The position numbers and the translations under genes were made by a program. The notes beneath the pieces are model-generated. The model was not told the DNA's origin and did not search any database. It saw nothing but the letters and a program-made list of their open reading frames with translations. This document shows, piece after piece, positions 47,836-56,850 of a stretch of DNA of 64,000 nt. The DNA is taken from NCBI GenBank assembly GCA_019084025.1, contig JAHRBI010000003.1:248001-312000 (forward strand). Direction: 5' to 3'. This stretch comes from Burkholderiaceae bacterium DAT-1. GTDB taxonomy: Bacteria; Pseudomonadota; Gammaproteobacteria; Burkholderiales; Chitinimonadaceae. Numbering within the stretch: the first letter of the stretch is position 1; every line of letters starts with the position of its first letter.

Positions 47836-48102
47836 TTAACGACCACCTACCACAACCTGGGTATGCGCCGCATCCGGCACATGCATGCCCAGACGCCCCG
47901 AAGCTTCGCGTTCAATCCGCGAATGCATGGCCCACGTACTTTGCTCCAACTGTAGCTGCCCCCATTCCACGTCCAGCTGCTTGGCTTCTGACTGCGCCTT
48001 TTGCAACTCGACAAATGACTTTCTGGCCTTGTGTTGCGAGGTGACAATCCCCATTGCACACACAATGATGACCAGCATCAGGAGCAGATTCAGACGAATC
48101 AT
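47836..48102 (-). CDS. ftsL: Cell division protein FtsL
   Basis: An 88-residue bitopic membrane protein: a short cytoplasmic tip, one membrane segment ([17 protein letters not shown], about residues 6-22) and a coiled coil ([20 protein letters not shown]). It ends with [15 protein letters not shown], the usual membrane-distal motif. It bridges FtsQ and FtsB to FtsWI. It overlaps rsmH by 4 bp. Confidence 0.92.
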   Translation of the reverse strand: MIRLNLLLMLVIIVCAMGIVTSQHKARKSFVELQKAQSEAKQLDVEWGQLQLEQSTWAMHSRIEREASGRLGMHVPDAAHTQVVVGGR

Positions 48103-49040
48103 GCAGGCGCTCCCGTGCGCGCACCGATGCGAAGAATCGCGCTGCGGGCACGTGGGTTGGCTGCTACTTCATCTGCACTGGCACGTACAGGTTTACCCAC
48201 GATCTTCAGCGGTGCTTCGCCAATATCGGCAGCACGGACAGGCACCTTCGACGGCAGCTTGTCTGCTGTCGATTTGTCAGCCATGAAACGCTTGACGATA
48301 CGGTCTTCCAGCGAATGGAAGGCAATCACCGACAGACGTCCGCCTTCGTTCAGCCGAGCCATCGCCTGAGGCAGGGTCAGCGACAGTTCCTCAAGCTCGC
48401 GATTGATGAAAATCCGTATAGCCTGGAAGGTACGCGTCGCCGGATCCTGACCCGGCTCCCGCTTCCAGATCGTGTCTGCCACGATCTTGGCAAGTTGCCT
48501 TGTAGTGGTGACGGGCTGTTCCGCCCTAGCTGCAACAATCGCACCTGCAACCTGTTTAGCAAACCGCTCTTCGCCATAATCTCGAATGACCTCCGCAATA
48601 TCGTCGCGGTCAGCGGTAGCGAGCCATTCGGCCGCTGTCTGACCACGGGTGGTGTCCATACGCATGTCGAGCGGTGCATCGAAGCGGAAACTGAATCCGC
48701 GTGCACCGTCATCCAGCTGGGGCGAGGACACGCCCAGATCCATCAACACACCATCCACGCGTGCCAGCCCGAGATCATCGAGCGCCTGCGCAAATGCCGA
48801 AAAACCTTCATGAACAATGGTGAAGCGCGGATCGTCGATGGTCCGGGCATTGGCCACGGCTTCGGGATCGCGATCAAAGGCAATCAGGCGGCCATTGGGG
48901 CCAAGCCTCGAGAGAATGAGGCGGGAATGCCCGCCCCGACCATAGGTACAGTCGACGTAAACGCCGTCCGGTCGAATGGCCAGCGCGTCTACCGCCTCGT
49001 TAAGAAGCACAGTGACATGAGAAAACGGCGCGGCACTCAC
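48099..49040 (-). CDS. rsmH: 16S rRNA m4C1402 methyltransferase
   Basis: A 313-residue SAM-dependent enzyme methylating N4 of C1402 in 16S rRNA. The start is GTG 49040, which overlaps the mraZ stop (GTGA). The open frame upstream is mraZ in another phase and lacks similarity. [15 protein letters not shown], the SAM site [33 protein letters not shown] and [20 protein letters not shown] are diagnostic. It overlaps ftsL by 4 bp. Confidence 0.96.
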   Translation of the reverse strand: MSAAPFSHVTVLLNEAVDALAIRPDGVYVDCTYGRGGHSRLILSRLGPNGRLIAFDRDPEAVANARTIDDPRFTIVHEGFSAFAQALDDLGLARVDGVLMDLGVSSPQLDDGARGFSFRFDAPLDMRMDTTRGQTAAEWLATADRDDIAEVIRDYGEERFAKQVAGAIVAARAEQPVTTTRQLAKIVADTIWKREPGQDPATRTFQAIRIFINRELEELSLTLPQAMARLNEGGRLSVIAFHSLEDRIVKRFMADKSTADKLPSKVPVRAADIGEAPLKIVGKPVRASADEVAANPRARSAILRIGARTGAPA

Positions 49041-49483
49041 AGTACGAATCCATCCAGTTGCGCCGCGATGTCTGCAGGTGACATGGCCATCGCGGCGGCG
49101 GTTTGTGCATGCCAGCGGGTTTCGTCCCACAACTCAAATTTGCTGCCCAGACCGACCAGTGCTACCGACTTATCCAGTACAGCGAACTGGCGCAAGGTGG
49201 GCGACACCAGAATACGGCCAGCCGAATCCATTTCCACGTCCTCTGCATGCCCCAGAATCAGGCGTTGCAGTGCGCGGGCTTGCGGATTGAAAGCGGGCAG
49301 GTTGTTGAGTTTGTCGCGGACAGGAACCCACGCGGCATGCGGGTAAATCAACAGACATTGGCTAGGGTCGACGGTCACCACCAAATGGCCGGCGCAGGAC
49401 TCGAGCAAGGCATCGCGATGCCTGGCCGGAATCGCCAGACGCCCTTTGCTGTCGAGATTAAGAATGGCTACGCCGCCAAACAT
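49037..49483 (-). CDS. mraZ: Transcriptional regulator MraZ
   Basis: A 148-residue protein with two SpoVT/AbrB-like halves. The first is [20 protein letters not shown] (from about residue 10). The second is [20 protein letters not shown] (about residue 85). It binds repeated TGGG-type boxes before its own gene and represses or tunes the dcw operon. Those boxes are seen at 49534-49568. It is the first gene of the cluster; its stop overlaps the rsmH GTG. Confidence 0.97.
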   Translation of the reverse strand: MFGGVAILNLDSKGRLAIPARHRDALLESCAGHLVVTVDPSQCLLIYPHAAWVPVRDKLNNLPAFNPQARALQRLILGHAEDVEMDSAGRILVSPTLRQFAVLDKSVALVGLGSKFELWDETRWHAQTAAAMAMSPADIAAQLDGFVL

Positions 49484-49533
49484 GTTGCCGCCAGAACCCG
49501 CTATGCGGAAGTTGGTCTATCTCGGGAAGGTGG

Positions 49534-49568
49534 GCCACAATTCACCACTTTCCACCACTTATACCCAC
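49534..49568 (-). promoter_or_regulatory. MraZ operator, four 10-bp-spaced boxes
   Basis: Read on the minus strand: GTGGG-N5-GTGGT-N5-GTGGT-N5-GTGGC, with boxes at 49564-49568, 49554-49558, 49544-49548 and 49534-49538. The exact 10-bp period and TGG core are those of MraZ binding sites; E. coli has three. The array runs from the -10 element into the 5' leader. Confidence 0.85.
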
Positions 49569-49596
49569 TATAGTGTATCAAAACGCTAAGGGTCAA
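49567..49596 (-). promoter_or_regulatory. Promoter of the dcw operon
   Basis: On the minus strand there is a -35 TTGACC (49591-49596), an 18-bp spacer and a -10 TATAGT (49567-49572), both near the sigma-70 consensus. Transcription would begin about 75-80 bases before mraZ. The first MraZ box overlaps the -10. Confidence 0.7.
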
Positions 49597-49750
49597 GCTG
49601 AGCCACCAGAGAAAATTGTTTTTGCTACAATCACTTACGCGCATTCCCGACGGATTTACCCGAACGGAATAACTCATAAGAATGAATAACTTACGCACAC
49701 ATGCAAAAGTGGTGCATGAATAGTCCACCTAAGTGAATGGGGAATTCCTG

Positions 49751-50092
49751 ATGAAACTGCGACTGATTGCACTGTTGTTTTGTGGGCAATTGATACTGCT
49801 GACAGGCTGTGCCGAGCTGCGCCAGACCGGCCAGACACTGCGTGACGACAATGGAGCGCTGATGGATGCAGAGGACAAATTTCTGGGTGAGCAGCGTTAC
49901 CGCATTACCATGCGCGGCTCATCTCTGATTCTGGATGGTCAGGTGGAACAGCAATTCAAGCGTCACGCAGAGAAGCTGGCCAAAACCAAAGGCTGCCGTG
50001 ACTGGAAAACACTGGACTATCGGGCTGGCAATGAAAACACCTTGCTGGGCGCACGCCGCTACGTCGAAGCCACGATTCAGTGCCTGCCTTAA
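49751..50092 (+). CDS. Small predicted lipoprotein
   Basis: A 113-residue protein from ATG 49751. The N-terminus is a lipoprotein signal with lipobox LLTGC and Cys20. The mature part is hydrophilic, with ELRQTGQTLRDDNGALMDAE and a small beta-rich part GEQRYRITMRGSSLILDGQV. Two further Cys (KGCRDW and TIQCLP) may pair. No family recognised. It sits divergent from mraZ, with a small membrane protein gene 3 bp downstream. Confidence 0.6.
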   Translation: MKLRLIALLFCGQLILLTGCAELRQTGQTLRDDNGALMDAEDKFLGEQRYRITMRGSSLILDGQVEQQFKRHAEKLAKTKGCRDWKTLDYRAGNENTLLGARRYVEATIQCLP

Positions 50093-50095
50093 CAA

Positions 50096-50290
50096 ATGCT
50101 CGAACGTGTTCTGAAAGTTGGATTACCGCTACTGGGGATCGTCATTTTGCTGAGATGCTTTCTGCCCGCACACATGAGGGCGAGATTGCATCAAGCAGTC
50201 GTATGGATGGCCTGGCTGCTCCTCGGAAGCGCGATGATTATCCTTGCCTACACCCTCATGCAGCACATGACTGCCAGCATGCACCGCTAA
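50096..50290 (+). CDS. Small two-segment membrane protein
   Basis: A 64-residue protein with two hydrophobic helices (VGLPLLGIVILLRCFL and VVWMAWLLLGSAMIILAYTL) joined by a basic loop. It starts 3 bp after the lipoprotein stop, so the two genes form a unit. The function is unknown. Short membrane ORFs can be spurious, but the tight spacing argues for a real gene. Confidence 0.5.
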   Translation: MLERVLKVGLPLLGIVILLRCFLPAHMRARLHQAVVWMAWLLLGSAMIILAYTLMQHMTASMHR

Positions 50291-50318
50291 CGAACTGCTC
50301 ACGCAGGACTATGCGTTG

Positions 50319-50816
50319 TCAGGCATCCGACAAGGGCACTGTGTCGCCTGCAGCTTGCTCGGTGTCCTGCATTGACTGCAACAGTAGCGCCAGACTACGG
50401 TGCAGATCGCGCAAGGTACCATAAGGCAATCGCTCCAGCGCATCGGGCAACAATCCCTTAACTGGACCAGGCGCCTTGGCCATCAGCGCCACACTGGTTT
50501 CAGTCGCAAACAAGGCCTGAGCCCGCCCATCCTTGCTGCAACGCTCGCGGCGGATATGGCCAAGTTCGACCAGCTTCTCGACAAGATTGCTGGTAGTGGA
50601 CTGATGCAGGGACATTTCTTCTGCCAACTGAGTCACGCGTAGGCCAGGCTTGTCCACAACAACAGACAACGCCCACAACTGTGCTCCACTGATCCCGAGC
50701 GCATCTTCAACAATCTGGAAATGCTTGCGGACAGATTTGAAAATGATACGGAACTGCTTCAGTACAGCCACATCAAGCTGAAGGTCATCGCCGATTTGGC
50801 TTTCGTTTTTGTACAT
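50319..50816 (-). CDS. MarR-family transcriptional regulator
   Basis: A 165-residue winged-helix regulator from ATG 50816. FRIIFKSVRKHFQIVEDALG forms the dimer helix, and LRVTQLAEEMSLHQSTTSNL with VEKLVELGHIRRERCSKDGR is the recognition helix and wing. No reactive N-terminal Cys is present, so it is not OhrR-like. The ligand and target are unknown. It converges on the small membrane protein gene and is divergent from the S41 peptidase gene, a possible target. Confidence 0.8.
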   Translation of the reverse strand: MYKNESQIGDDLQLDVAVLKQFRIIFKSVRKHFQIVEDALGISGAQLWALSVVVDKPGLRVTQLAEEMSLHQSTTSNLVEKLVELGHIRRERCSKDGRAQALFATETSVALMAKAPGPVKGLLPDALERLPYGTLRDLHRSLALLLQSMQDTEQAAGDTVPLSDA

Positions 50817-51085
50817 GATGAATGGATGCCAGACAAATACTGAGGCGGACTGCTCACCAGCCCATCCCAATCATAAGGAAATAAAAACTCGGCTCCATCA
50901 TATGTGATTTCGCTGCGATGTTCATCGATTAACGCTGATGCCAGCGTTTATGCTGGCAATCGTCATACACATACGGATTTCAGTAAACTGTGGCGGGATC
51001 GCTTCAATTCGTCGCATCCTCGCTGACCAGGCACTTACCCGGCTGCCACAATGCATGCTCTCCACCTTTGACGATACCAACCATC

Positions 51086-52435
51086 ATGTTGAAACTGCCA
51101 CGCACCACCGTGACTGCCATCATCTTGCTGAACTTACTCGGTGGCTGCGCCGTTCTGGATCCTCATCGTGTCGTTGCCAGACGCCTCGACCATCTTGGAC
51201 AGGGAGCTGCGCCACTAACAACAGAAACCCGGATCGCTGCATTCAATGAAGTCTGGGAAACCATCAATGAGCGTTATCTCGATCCATCCTTTAATGGCGT
51301 AGACTGGAAGGCCGTTGGCGAGCGCTATCGTGAAGCCGCACTGGCCGCGGCGGATGACCGCGCTTTCTGGCGCCAGCTGGACAAAATGGCGGGCGAGCTG
51401 CGCGACTCGCATACTCGCGTCGAATCGCCCGAGCGCTATGAACTCTTGCGTAAGGCTCGGGTGGCCAGCATCGGGGTATCCATCAATCTGGATGGCGACA
51501 CAATCTATCTCGATGCAGTTCGCATGGGCAGCGAAGCATGGTTAAAGGGGCTTCGTCCTGGCATGAAGGTCGTAAAAATCGATCAAGTCGATGCCACACG
51601 CTGGTGGACTCAGAATGAAGCAGACGCACGCAAAGGCTCGACACCGCAAACCGCCGCACGCTATATCAATGCGCTGCTCAGTGCATCATCGGGCGACAGC
51701 CGTACACTCACGATTGCCAACGAATCCGGATCACGCGACATTGTCCTCATGCGCAACGTATATGATGCGCCCGCGAGCATCTCTGCCCAAAAGCTCGCGG
51801 GCAATATAGGCTATTTGCGGTTTACCGGATTTTCGGCAGATATCCGTACTGCCACGCTGGAAGGACTGGCATCATTGAAGCAGTCCAAAGGGCTGATTAT
51901 TGACCTTCGCGGCAATCCCGGCGGGGATTTGCGCTTTGCCCGCACATTTGTTGACCAGTTTTTCAAGGGACATCGCGATGGCGGCCAATCTCAGACCCGT
52001 GATGGCAAGCCCGTATCGATGTTGCTGGGCATGATCACTCTGGTCCCTGAAAAAATGGATATCGAGGGTGTAGACCAGCCGCTGGAACAACCGGTCGTGA
52101 TCCTGCAAAATAGCAGCAGCGGCAGCGCGTCGGAATTTACTGCTTCAATGCTGCAGGACTCCGGCCGCGTTCGCGTCGTTGGAGAGGTAAGCTGTGGCTG
52201 TCTACTGGGCTTTCTTGGTTTAAAGCCCATCATCGGTGGCGGCGCACTGGCCTACTCCGAACTCGGCTTCACGTCTCCGAAAGGCCGCCGCATCGAAGGC
52301 ATGGGCGTACAACCGGATGTACTGGTTCGCCCGACCTACGCGCAACTCGCCGCTGGCCGCGACCCGCAGTTCGAGGCCGCCCTTGATGAACTCAACCGCA
52401 TGATTGCGGAAAAAGCAGAAAAGAAACCTTCATGA
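51086..52435 (+). CDS. S41-family peptidase lipoprotein
   Basis: A 449-residue protein from ATG 51086 with a lipoprotein signal (LLNLLGGC, Cys21). It has an N-terminal helical part with RDSHTRVESPE (H109), a PDZ-like domain with ARVASIGVSINLDG and GLRPGMKVVKIDQVDA, and the S41 core IIDLRGNPGGDLRFAR. The likely nucleophile is S347 in SSGSASEF. Where CtpA-type enzymes have the catalytic Lys (TxGKG) this protein has SCGC, so a Ser-Lys dyad is missing. A tricorn-like mechanism using H109 is possible. It overlaps the LysE gene by 4 bp. Confidence 0.8.
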   Translation: MLKLPRTTVTAIILLNLLGGCAVLDPHRVVARRLDHLGQGAAPLTTETRIAAFNEVWETINERYLDPSFNGVDWKAVGERYREAALAAADDRAFWRQLDKMAGELRDSHTRVESPERYELLRKARVASIGVSINLDGDTIYLDAVRMGSEAWLKGLRPGMKVVKIDQVDATRWWTQNEADARKGSTPQTAARYINALLSASSGDSRTLTIANESGSRDIVLMRNVYDAPASISAQKLAGNIGYLRFTGFSADIRTATLEGLASLKQSKGLIIDLRGNPGGDLRFARTFVDQFFKGHRDGGQSQTRDGKPVSMLLGMITLVPEKMDIEGVDQPLEQPVVILQNSSSGSASEFTASMLQDSGRVRVVGEVSCGCLLGFLGLKPIIGGGALAYSELGFTSPKGRRIEGMGVQPDVLVRPTYAQLAAGRDPQFEAALDELNRMIAEKAEKKPS

Positions 52436-53061
52436 CCCTGTTATCCCCCGAACAGTTTGCTGCCTTTCTGGGCGCCGCCGTGCTGGTGACCCTCTCACCC
52501 GGACCGGACAATCTGATGGTGCTGAGTCTGGGCGCTGCAAAGGGGCGGCTGCGCGGCATGGCGTTCGGGCTGGGCTGCGCAGCAGGGTGTATCAGCCACA
52601 CGGTGCTGGCAGCACTGGGCGTCAGCGCACTCATCGCGGCCTCGCCGCTGGCCTTTACGATGCTGAAAATTGCAGGTGGGCTCTATCTGGTGCGCATGGG
52701 CTGGATGGCGATCCGCAGCTCGGGCAAAACCGATCTGAATGCCGCCACCTCGGATGAAACGGCTGGCAAGCTCTTTATGAAAGGTGTGATTGCCAATGCC
52801 ATCAATCCCAAGGTGGTGATGTTCTTTCTGGCCTTCCTGCCGCAATTCGTGGTCGCAGCACGCGGCGATGCACCGTGGCAGATCGCCCAGCTCGGCCTCA
52901 CCTTCACCCTGCAGGCCGCCGTACTCTTCGGTACGCTCGGCTATTTCGCCGGACACATCGGCCAGTGGCTTAACCGTCACGAACACGCCGGCCTCTGGCT
53001 GGATCGCGTGGCGGGGACGATTTTTATCGGGCTGGGTCTGAAACTGATCATTTCGCGGTAA
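52432..53061 (+). CDS. LysE/RhtB-family amino acid exporter
   Basis: A 209-residue membrane protein with six hydrophobic segments. The N-terminal VTLSPGPDNLMVLSLGAAKG is the LysE/RhtB signature, followed by GMAFGLGCAAGCISHTVLAA and later NAINPKVVMFFLAFLPQF. The family exports amino acids such as threonine, homoserine or leucine; the substrate is not predictable. The ATG overlaps the S41 peptidase stop by 4 bp, so the genes are co-expressed, although their functional link is obscure. Confidence 0.88.
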   Translation: MTLLSPEQFAAFLGAAVLVTLSPGPDNLMVLSLGAAKGRLRGMAFGLGCAAGCISHTVLAALGVSALIAASPLAFTMLKIAGGLYLVRMGWMAIRSSGKTDLNAATSDETAGKLFMKGVIANAINPKVVMFFLAFLPQFVVAARGDAPWQIAQLGLTFTLQAAVLFGTLGYFAGHIGQWLNRHEHAGLWLDRVAGTIFIGLGLKLIISR

Positions 53062-53263
53062 ATCCCCCTTTCGACTGACGGTAGCGCGCACCCACCCACA
53101 TCATGCGCGCCTTCAACCGTCGGTCGATGTCAACTCATTTTGTTCAGGCCAACAGGTTTACAAAAGTAAGGTAGATCGGCGAAGATTGCGGGTTACCCCG
53201 GAAAACGCATTGGTAGATATGCCTTTCCGGAGCCGTTGCACCGTTATTTGCTGTTCATGCCTT

Positions 53264-56200
53264 ATGCTGCCTTATAAAGAAGCCGACATTACCCGTTTTT
53301 TCGATGACACCACCGTTGCCCGTGGGCGTAGAGCCTATGTGCAGGGACACGCCCAGTCGGTCGTGTTTACCGAGGACGATGCCCGCATCGACGCCTCGGT
53401 CGAGGAAGGCGATGGCCCCCCCGTCGAAGTCCGTGTCCATGTGATGCCTGGCCCCCGGAACACTGCATTGTTCCAGAGCCGCTGTGGCTGCAGCGAAGGC
53501 AAGGATTGCAAGCACGTGGTTGCAACGCTCCTACAGGCGCTGGAAGAAGATGCCGGCACCGAAGAGGTGGCTGAGGCCGCACCCGCAGCGGGCAAGGTCG
53601 TGCCAAACTGGCTGGCTGGTCTGGTACCGGGCAATGCCCCGGTTGCCCGCAAGACCAGCTCGGCCATGGCCATCCACAAACTGTTTTATGTGGTGCGTGA
53701 CGAGCCGGGTGTGGTTCACCTGAGCCTGCATCAGGCGCGCCCGCTCAAGCGCGGTGGCTATGGCGCACCGACGCCCTTCAAGCCCGAAAAGCGCGGTGAA
53801 TCCGAATGGCTGGAACCCATCGACCACGAATTACTGGACGCACTGGCCACGCTGACACCCGTCCATGAGAGCGAATTCCTGATTCCCAAGGAAACCGGCC
53901 TTGAGCTGCTGCGCAAGCTGGTCGCCACCGAACGCTGTCACTGGCTCGATCTGACCGATGGTGCGCTGCAATTCTCGCGTGGCCGCGATGCCAAGCTGGT
54001 CTGGCAGATTGATGCACAGGCGCGCCAGAAGCCGGAACTCATCGTCGAGCCCGAAGTGGACTGCATTCTGGCCATCGACCCGCTGTACTACATCGAAGGC
54101 ACCGAACTGGGCGAGTTGAAGATTGATCTGCCGCCGGCAGACTTGTTGTCTACGCTGGCGATGCGCGCCGTTGAGCCCGATCTGGTACAGGGCGTACGCG
54201 ACAGCCTGCCAACGCATGTGCCAAAACCAGCGCTGCTGGAAGAAGGCGGCCACATGCAGCTGGTACCGCGCGGTCGTCTGCATTTTGTGAGCATGCCGAG
54301 CTGGGAACTCTCCACCTGGGTGACGCCGGAATGGGCCCGCGATGCGATGCTGGATCTGGTGGTGTTCGGTGTGGATTACGACGGACTGGCCATCAAGCCT
54401 TCCGACAAGCGCCCCACACTTACCCGCTGGCAGGATGAAAAGGTCTGGCGTATCGATCGCGACCTTGTCACTGAATCGATTATTACCGAACGCTTCTCGC
54501 AACTGGGTCTGATTGCCCTGAACGAGCTGGAACCGGCCTTTGGCCCGGATGCACGCGGCTATTACACGATTTCGCCGGGTAGCAAGCGCAAAGGTCACAA
54601 TGGCGATGGCTGGAACCGTCTGGTAGAAGACAGCCTGCCAGCGCTGCGCCGCGAAGGCTGGATTGTCGATTTCGAAGCTGACTTCCACTATGGCTTTATC
54701 GAGCCGGAAAGCTGGCACATCGACATTCAGGATTCGACCGGACTGGACTGGTTCGGCCTGACCCTGGAAGTGGACATCAATGGCGAACGCCGTCCGCTGC
54801 TGCCGATCCTGATCAACCTGATCGCCGAATACCCGACACCGGAATCGCTGCCGAAGGAAGGCCGCGTCCGCGTGAAGACCGACCGTGGCGAAGTGCTGGG
54901 TCTGCCAATTGCGCGTATCCGCCCGATGGTCGAAACATTGTGGGATCTGTTCAACGGCAGCAATCACGATGGTCGTACCCTGAAGCTGGGTCGCTATGAT
55001 GCGGCACGTCTGGCCGAACTTTCGGGTATCCCGGAACTCACCGATGTGCAATGGCATGGTGCCGATCACTGGCGCGATCTGGGCATGAAGCTGGCCAATC
55101 TGGGTGGTCTGAAGGAAACAGCCACCCCGGCCGGCCTGAAGGCAACACTCCGTCCGTATCAGCAGCAGGGTCTCTCATGGATGCAGACGCTGGCTGAAGC
55201 AGGCTTTGGCGGCGTGCTGGCCGATGATATGGGTCTGGGCAAAACCGTGCAGACACTGTCGCACCTCGTCGCCGAAAAAGAATCCGGCATGATGGACGGC
55301 CCGTGCATGATCGTGGCGCCGACCAGTCTGGTGCACAACTGGAAGCGTGAATCTGAACGCTTTGCCCCCGGTCTGAAAGTGACCGTACTGCACGGCCCGG
55401 ATCGCCACAATATGTATCGCTATGTGGCTGGCTCCGATCTGGTGATTACCACCTATCCGCTGCTGGGTCGCGATCAGGAATTCCTGCAGAAGCAGAAATG
55501 GCATTTGCTGGTACTCGATGAAGCCCAGCAGATTAAAAATCCCAAGAGCCAGGCTGCACAAGCTGTGCGTGCGCTGGAAACCAAGCACCGTCTGTGCCTG
55601 ACCGGTACGCCGATGGAGAACCATCTGGGCGAGCTGTGGTCGCTGTTCGACTTCCTATTGCCGGGCTGGCTCGGCGACGAAAAGGGCTTCCGCAAGCAGT
55701 GGCGCAGCCCGATTGAAAAGCACGGCAATATGGATCGCCGGAACTTGCTGTCGCGTCGTATTGCGCCCTTCCTGCTGCGCCGGACCAAGGAACAGGTGGC
55801 CACCGAACTGCCACCGAAAACCGAAACGATTCAGTACGTGGAGCTGGAAGGCCCGCAGCGCGATCTGTACGAAACCGTGCGCCTCACCATGGATGCGCGC
55901 GTGCGTGAAGAAATCGCCCGCCGTGGCGCCGGTCAGAGCCAGATTGTGATTCTGGATGCGCTCCTGAAGCTGCGTCAGGTGTGCTGTGATCCGCGCCTGG
56001 TGAAGGCCGATTCGGCGCGCGCCCTGCCCTCAGCCAAGCTGGAAGCGCTGATCGAAATGGTGACCGAACTGGCCGAGGAAGGTCGCCGCATTCTGGTATT
56101 CTCGCAGTTCACCTCGATGCTGACGCTCATCTCCAATGAGCTGAAGAAGCAGAAGATCGACTATGTGATTCTGACCGGCGACACCGCCGATCGCGCCACA

Positions 56201-56542
56201 CCGGTCGAACGCTTCCAGGCAGGCAATGTGCCAGTGTTCCTGATCAGCTTGAAGGCTGGTGGCGTGGGCTTGAACCTGACTGCCGCCGATACCGTGATCC
56301 ACTTCGATCCATGGTGGAACCCGGCAGCAGAAAATCAGGCAACCGACCGTGCCTATCGGATTGGTCAGGACAAGCCGGTGTTCGTGTACAAGCTGGTGGC
56401 TAAAGGCACCGTGGAAGAGCGCATTATCGAACTGCAACGCCGCAAGGCCGAACTGGCCGCCGGCGTGCTGGGCGAAGAAGGCGCTGCCCTCACTGCGCTG
56501 TCGACCGACGAACTGGTCAAACTGTTCGCACCGATCGAGTAA
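53264..56542 (+). CDS. SWIM zinc-finger SNF2-family helicase
   Basis: About 1092 residues from ATG 53264; the frame is open earlier, but the family match begins [20 protein letters not shown] zinc finger [13 protein letters not shown] (C74, C76, C82, H84) is followed by a large middle region. The SNF2 ATPase has [15 protein letters not shown] (about 654-668), [12 protein letters not shown] (from 752), [20 protein letters not shown], and the helicase C half with [15 protein letters not shown] and [12 protein letters not shown]. The bacterial SWIM-SNF2 proteins are thought to remodel protein-nucleic acid complexes, like RapA. The substrate is unknown. Confidence 0.9.
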   Translation: MLPYKEADITRFFDDTTVARGRRAYVQGHAQSVVFTEDDARIDASVEEGDGPPVEVRVHVMPGPRNTALFQSRCGCSEGKDCKHVVATLLQALEEDAGTEEVAEAAPAAGKVVPNWLAGLVPGNAPVARKTSSAMAIHKLFYVVRDEPGVVHLSLHQARPLKRGGYGAPTPFKPEKRGESEWLEPIDHELLDALATLTPVHESEFLIPKETGLELLRKLVATERCHWLDLTDGALQFSRGRDAKLVWQIDAQARQKPELIVEPEVDCILAIDPLYYIEGTELGELKIDLPPADLLSTLAMRAVEPDLVQGVRDSLPTHVPKPALLEEGGHMQLVPRGRLHFVSMPSWELSTWVTPEWARDAMLDLVVFGVDYDGLAIKPSDKRPTLTRWQDEKVWRIDRDLVTESIITERFSQLGLIALNELEPAFGPDARGYYTISPGSKRKGHNGDGWNRLVEDSLPALRREGWIVDFEADFHYGFIEPESWHIDIQDSTGLDWFGLTLEVDINGERRPLLPILINLIAEYPTPESLPKEGRVRVKTDRGEVLGLPIARIRPMVETLWDLFNGSNHDGRTLKLGRYDAARLAELSGIPELTDVQWHGADHWRDLGMKLANLGGLKETATPAGLKATLRPYQQQGLSWMQTLAEAGFGGVLADDMGLGKTVQTLSHLVAEKESGMMDGPCMIVAPTSLVHNWKRESERFAPGLKVTVLHGPDRHNMYRYVAGSDLVITTYPLLGRDQEFLQKQKWHLLVLDEAQQIKNPKSQAAQAVRALETKHRLCLTGTPMENHLGELWSLFDFLLPGWLGDEKGFRKQWRSPIEKHGNMDRRNLLSRRIAPFLLRRTKEQVATELPPKTETIQYVELEGPQRDLYETVRLTMDARVREEIARRGAGQSQIVILDALLKLRQVCCDPRLVKADSARALPSAKLEALIEMVTELAEEGRRILVFSQFTSMLTLISNELKKQKIDYVILTGDTADRATPVERFQAGNVPVFLISLKAGGVGLNLTAADTVIHFDPWWNPAAENQATDRAYRIGQDKPVFVYKLVAKGTVEERIIELQRRKAELAAGVLGEEGAALTALSTDELVKLFAPIE

Positions 56543-56571
56543 GCAAGCTGAAAGCAGGCGGAGACGTTCAT

Positions 56572-56826
56572 ATGGAATGCCGTAGCGGATGCGCCGCCTG
56601 CTGTATCGCCCCGTCGATTTCGAGTCCTATTCCGGGCATGCCGAATGGCAAGCCCGCAGGTGTTCACTGCGTTCAGCTAGATGCCGACTTGCGCTGCAAG
56701 ATCTTTGGTCAGCCGGAACGACCGGCAGTATGCGGAGGCCTGCAGCCTTCGATAGAGATGTGCGGCAGCAGCCGCGATGCTGCGCTCATCTGGCTGACTC
56801 AGCTGGAAGCTGCGACCCGCCCTTGA
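56572..56826 (+). CDS. YkgJ-type cysteine cluster protein
   Basis: An 84-residue protein 29 bp after the SNF2 gene. [12 protein letters not shown] at the N-terminus, then [21 protein letters not shown] and EMCGSS give the eight-Cys pattern of the YkgJ family, predicted zinc or iron chelators. The [12 protein letters not shown] segment is typical of the short proteobacterial form. No further function is known. Confidence 0.82.
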   Translation: MECRSGCAACCIAPSISSPIPGMPNGKPAGVHCVQLDADLRCKIFGQPERPAVCGGLQPSIEMCGSSRDAALIWLTQLEAATRP

Positions 56827-56850
56827 GATAGAAGACGGCCGCAGCACCCC

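Noticed and set aside
53831-55069. 412-codon open frame on the minus strand
   Set aside because: Antisense to the SNF2 helicase, without protein-like features.
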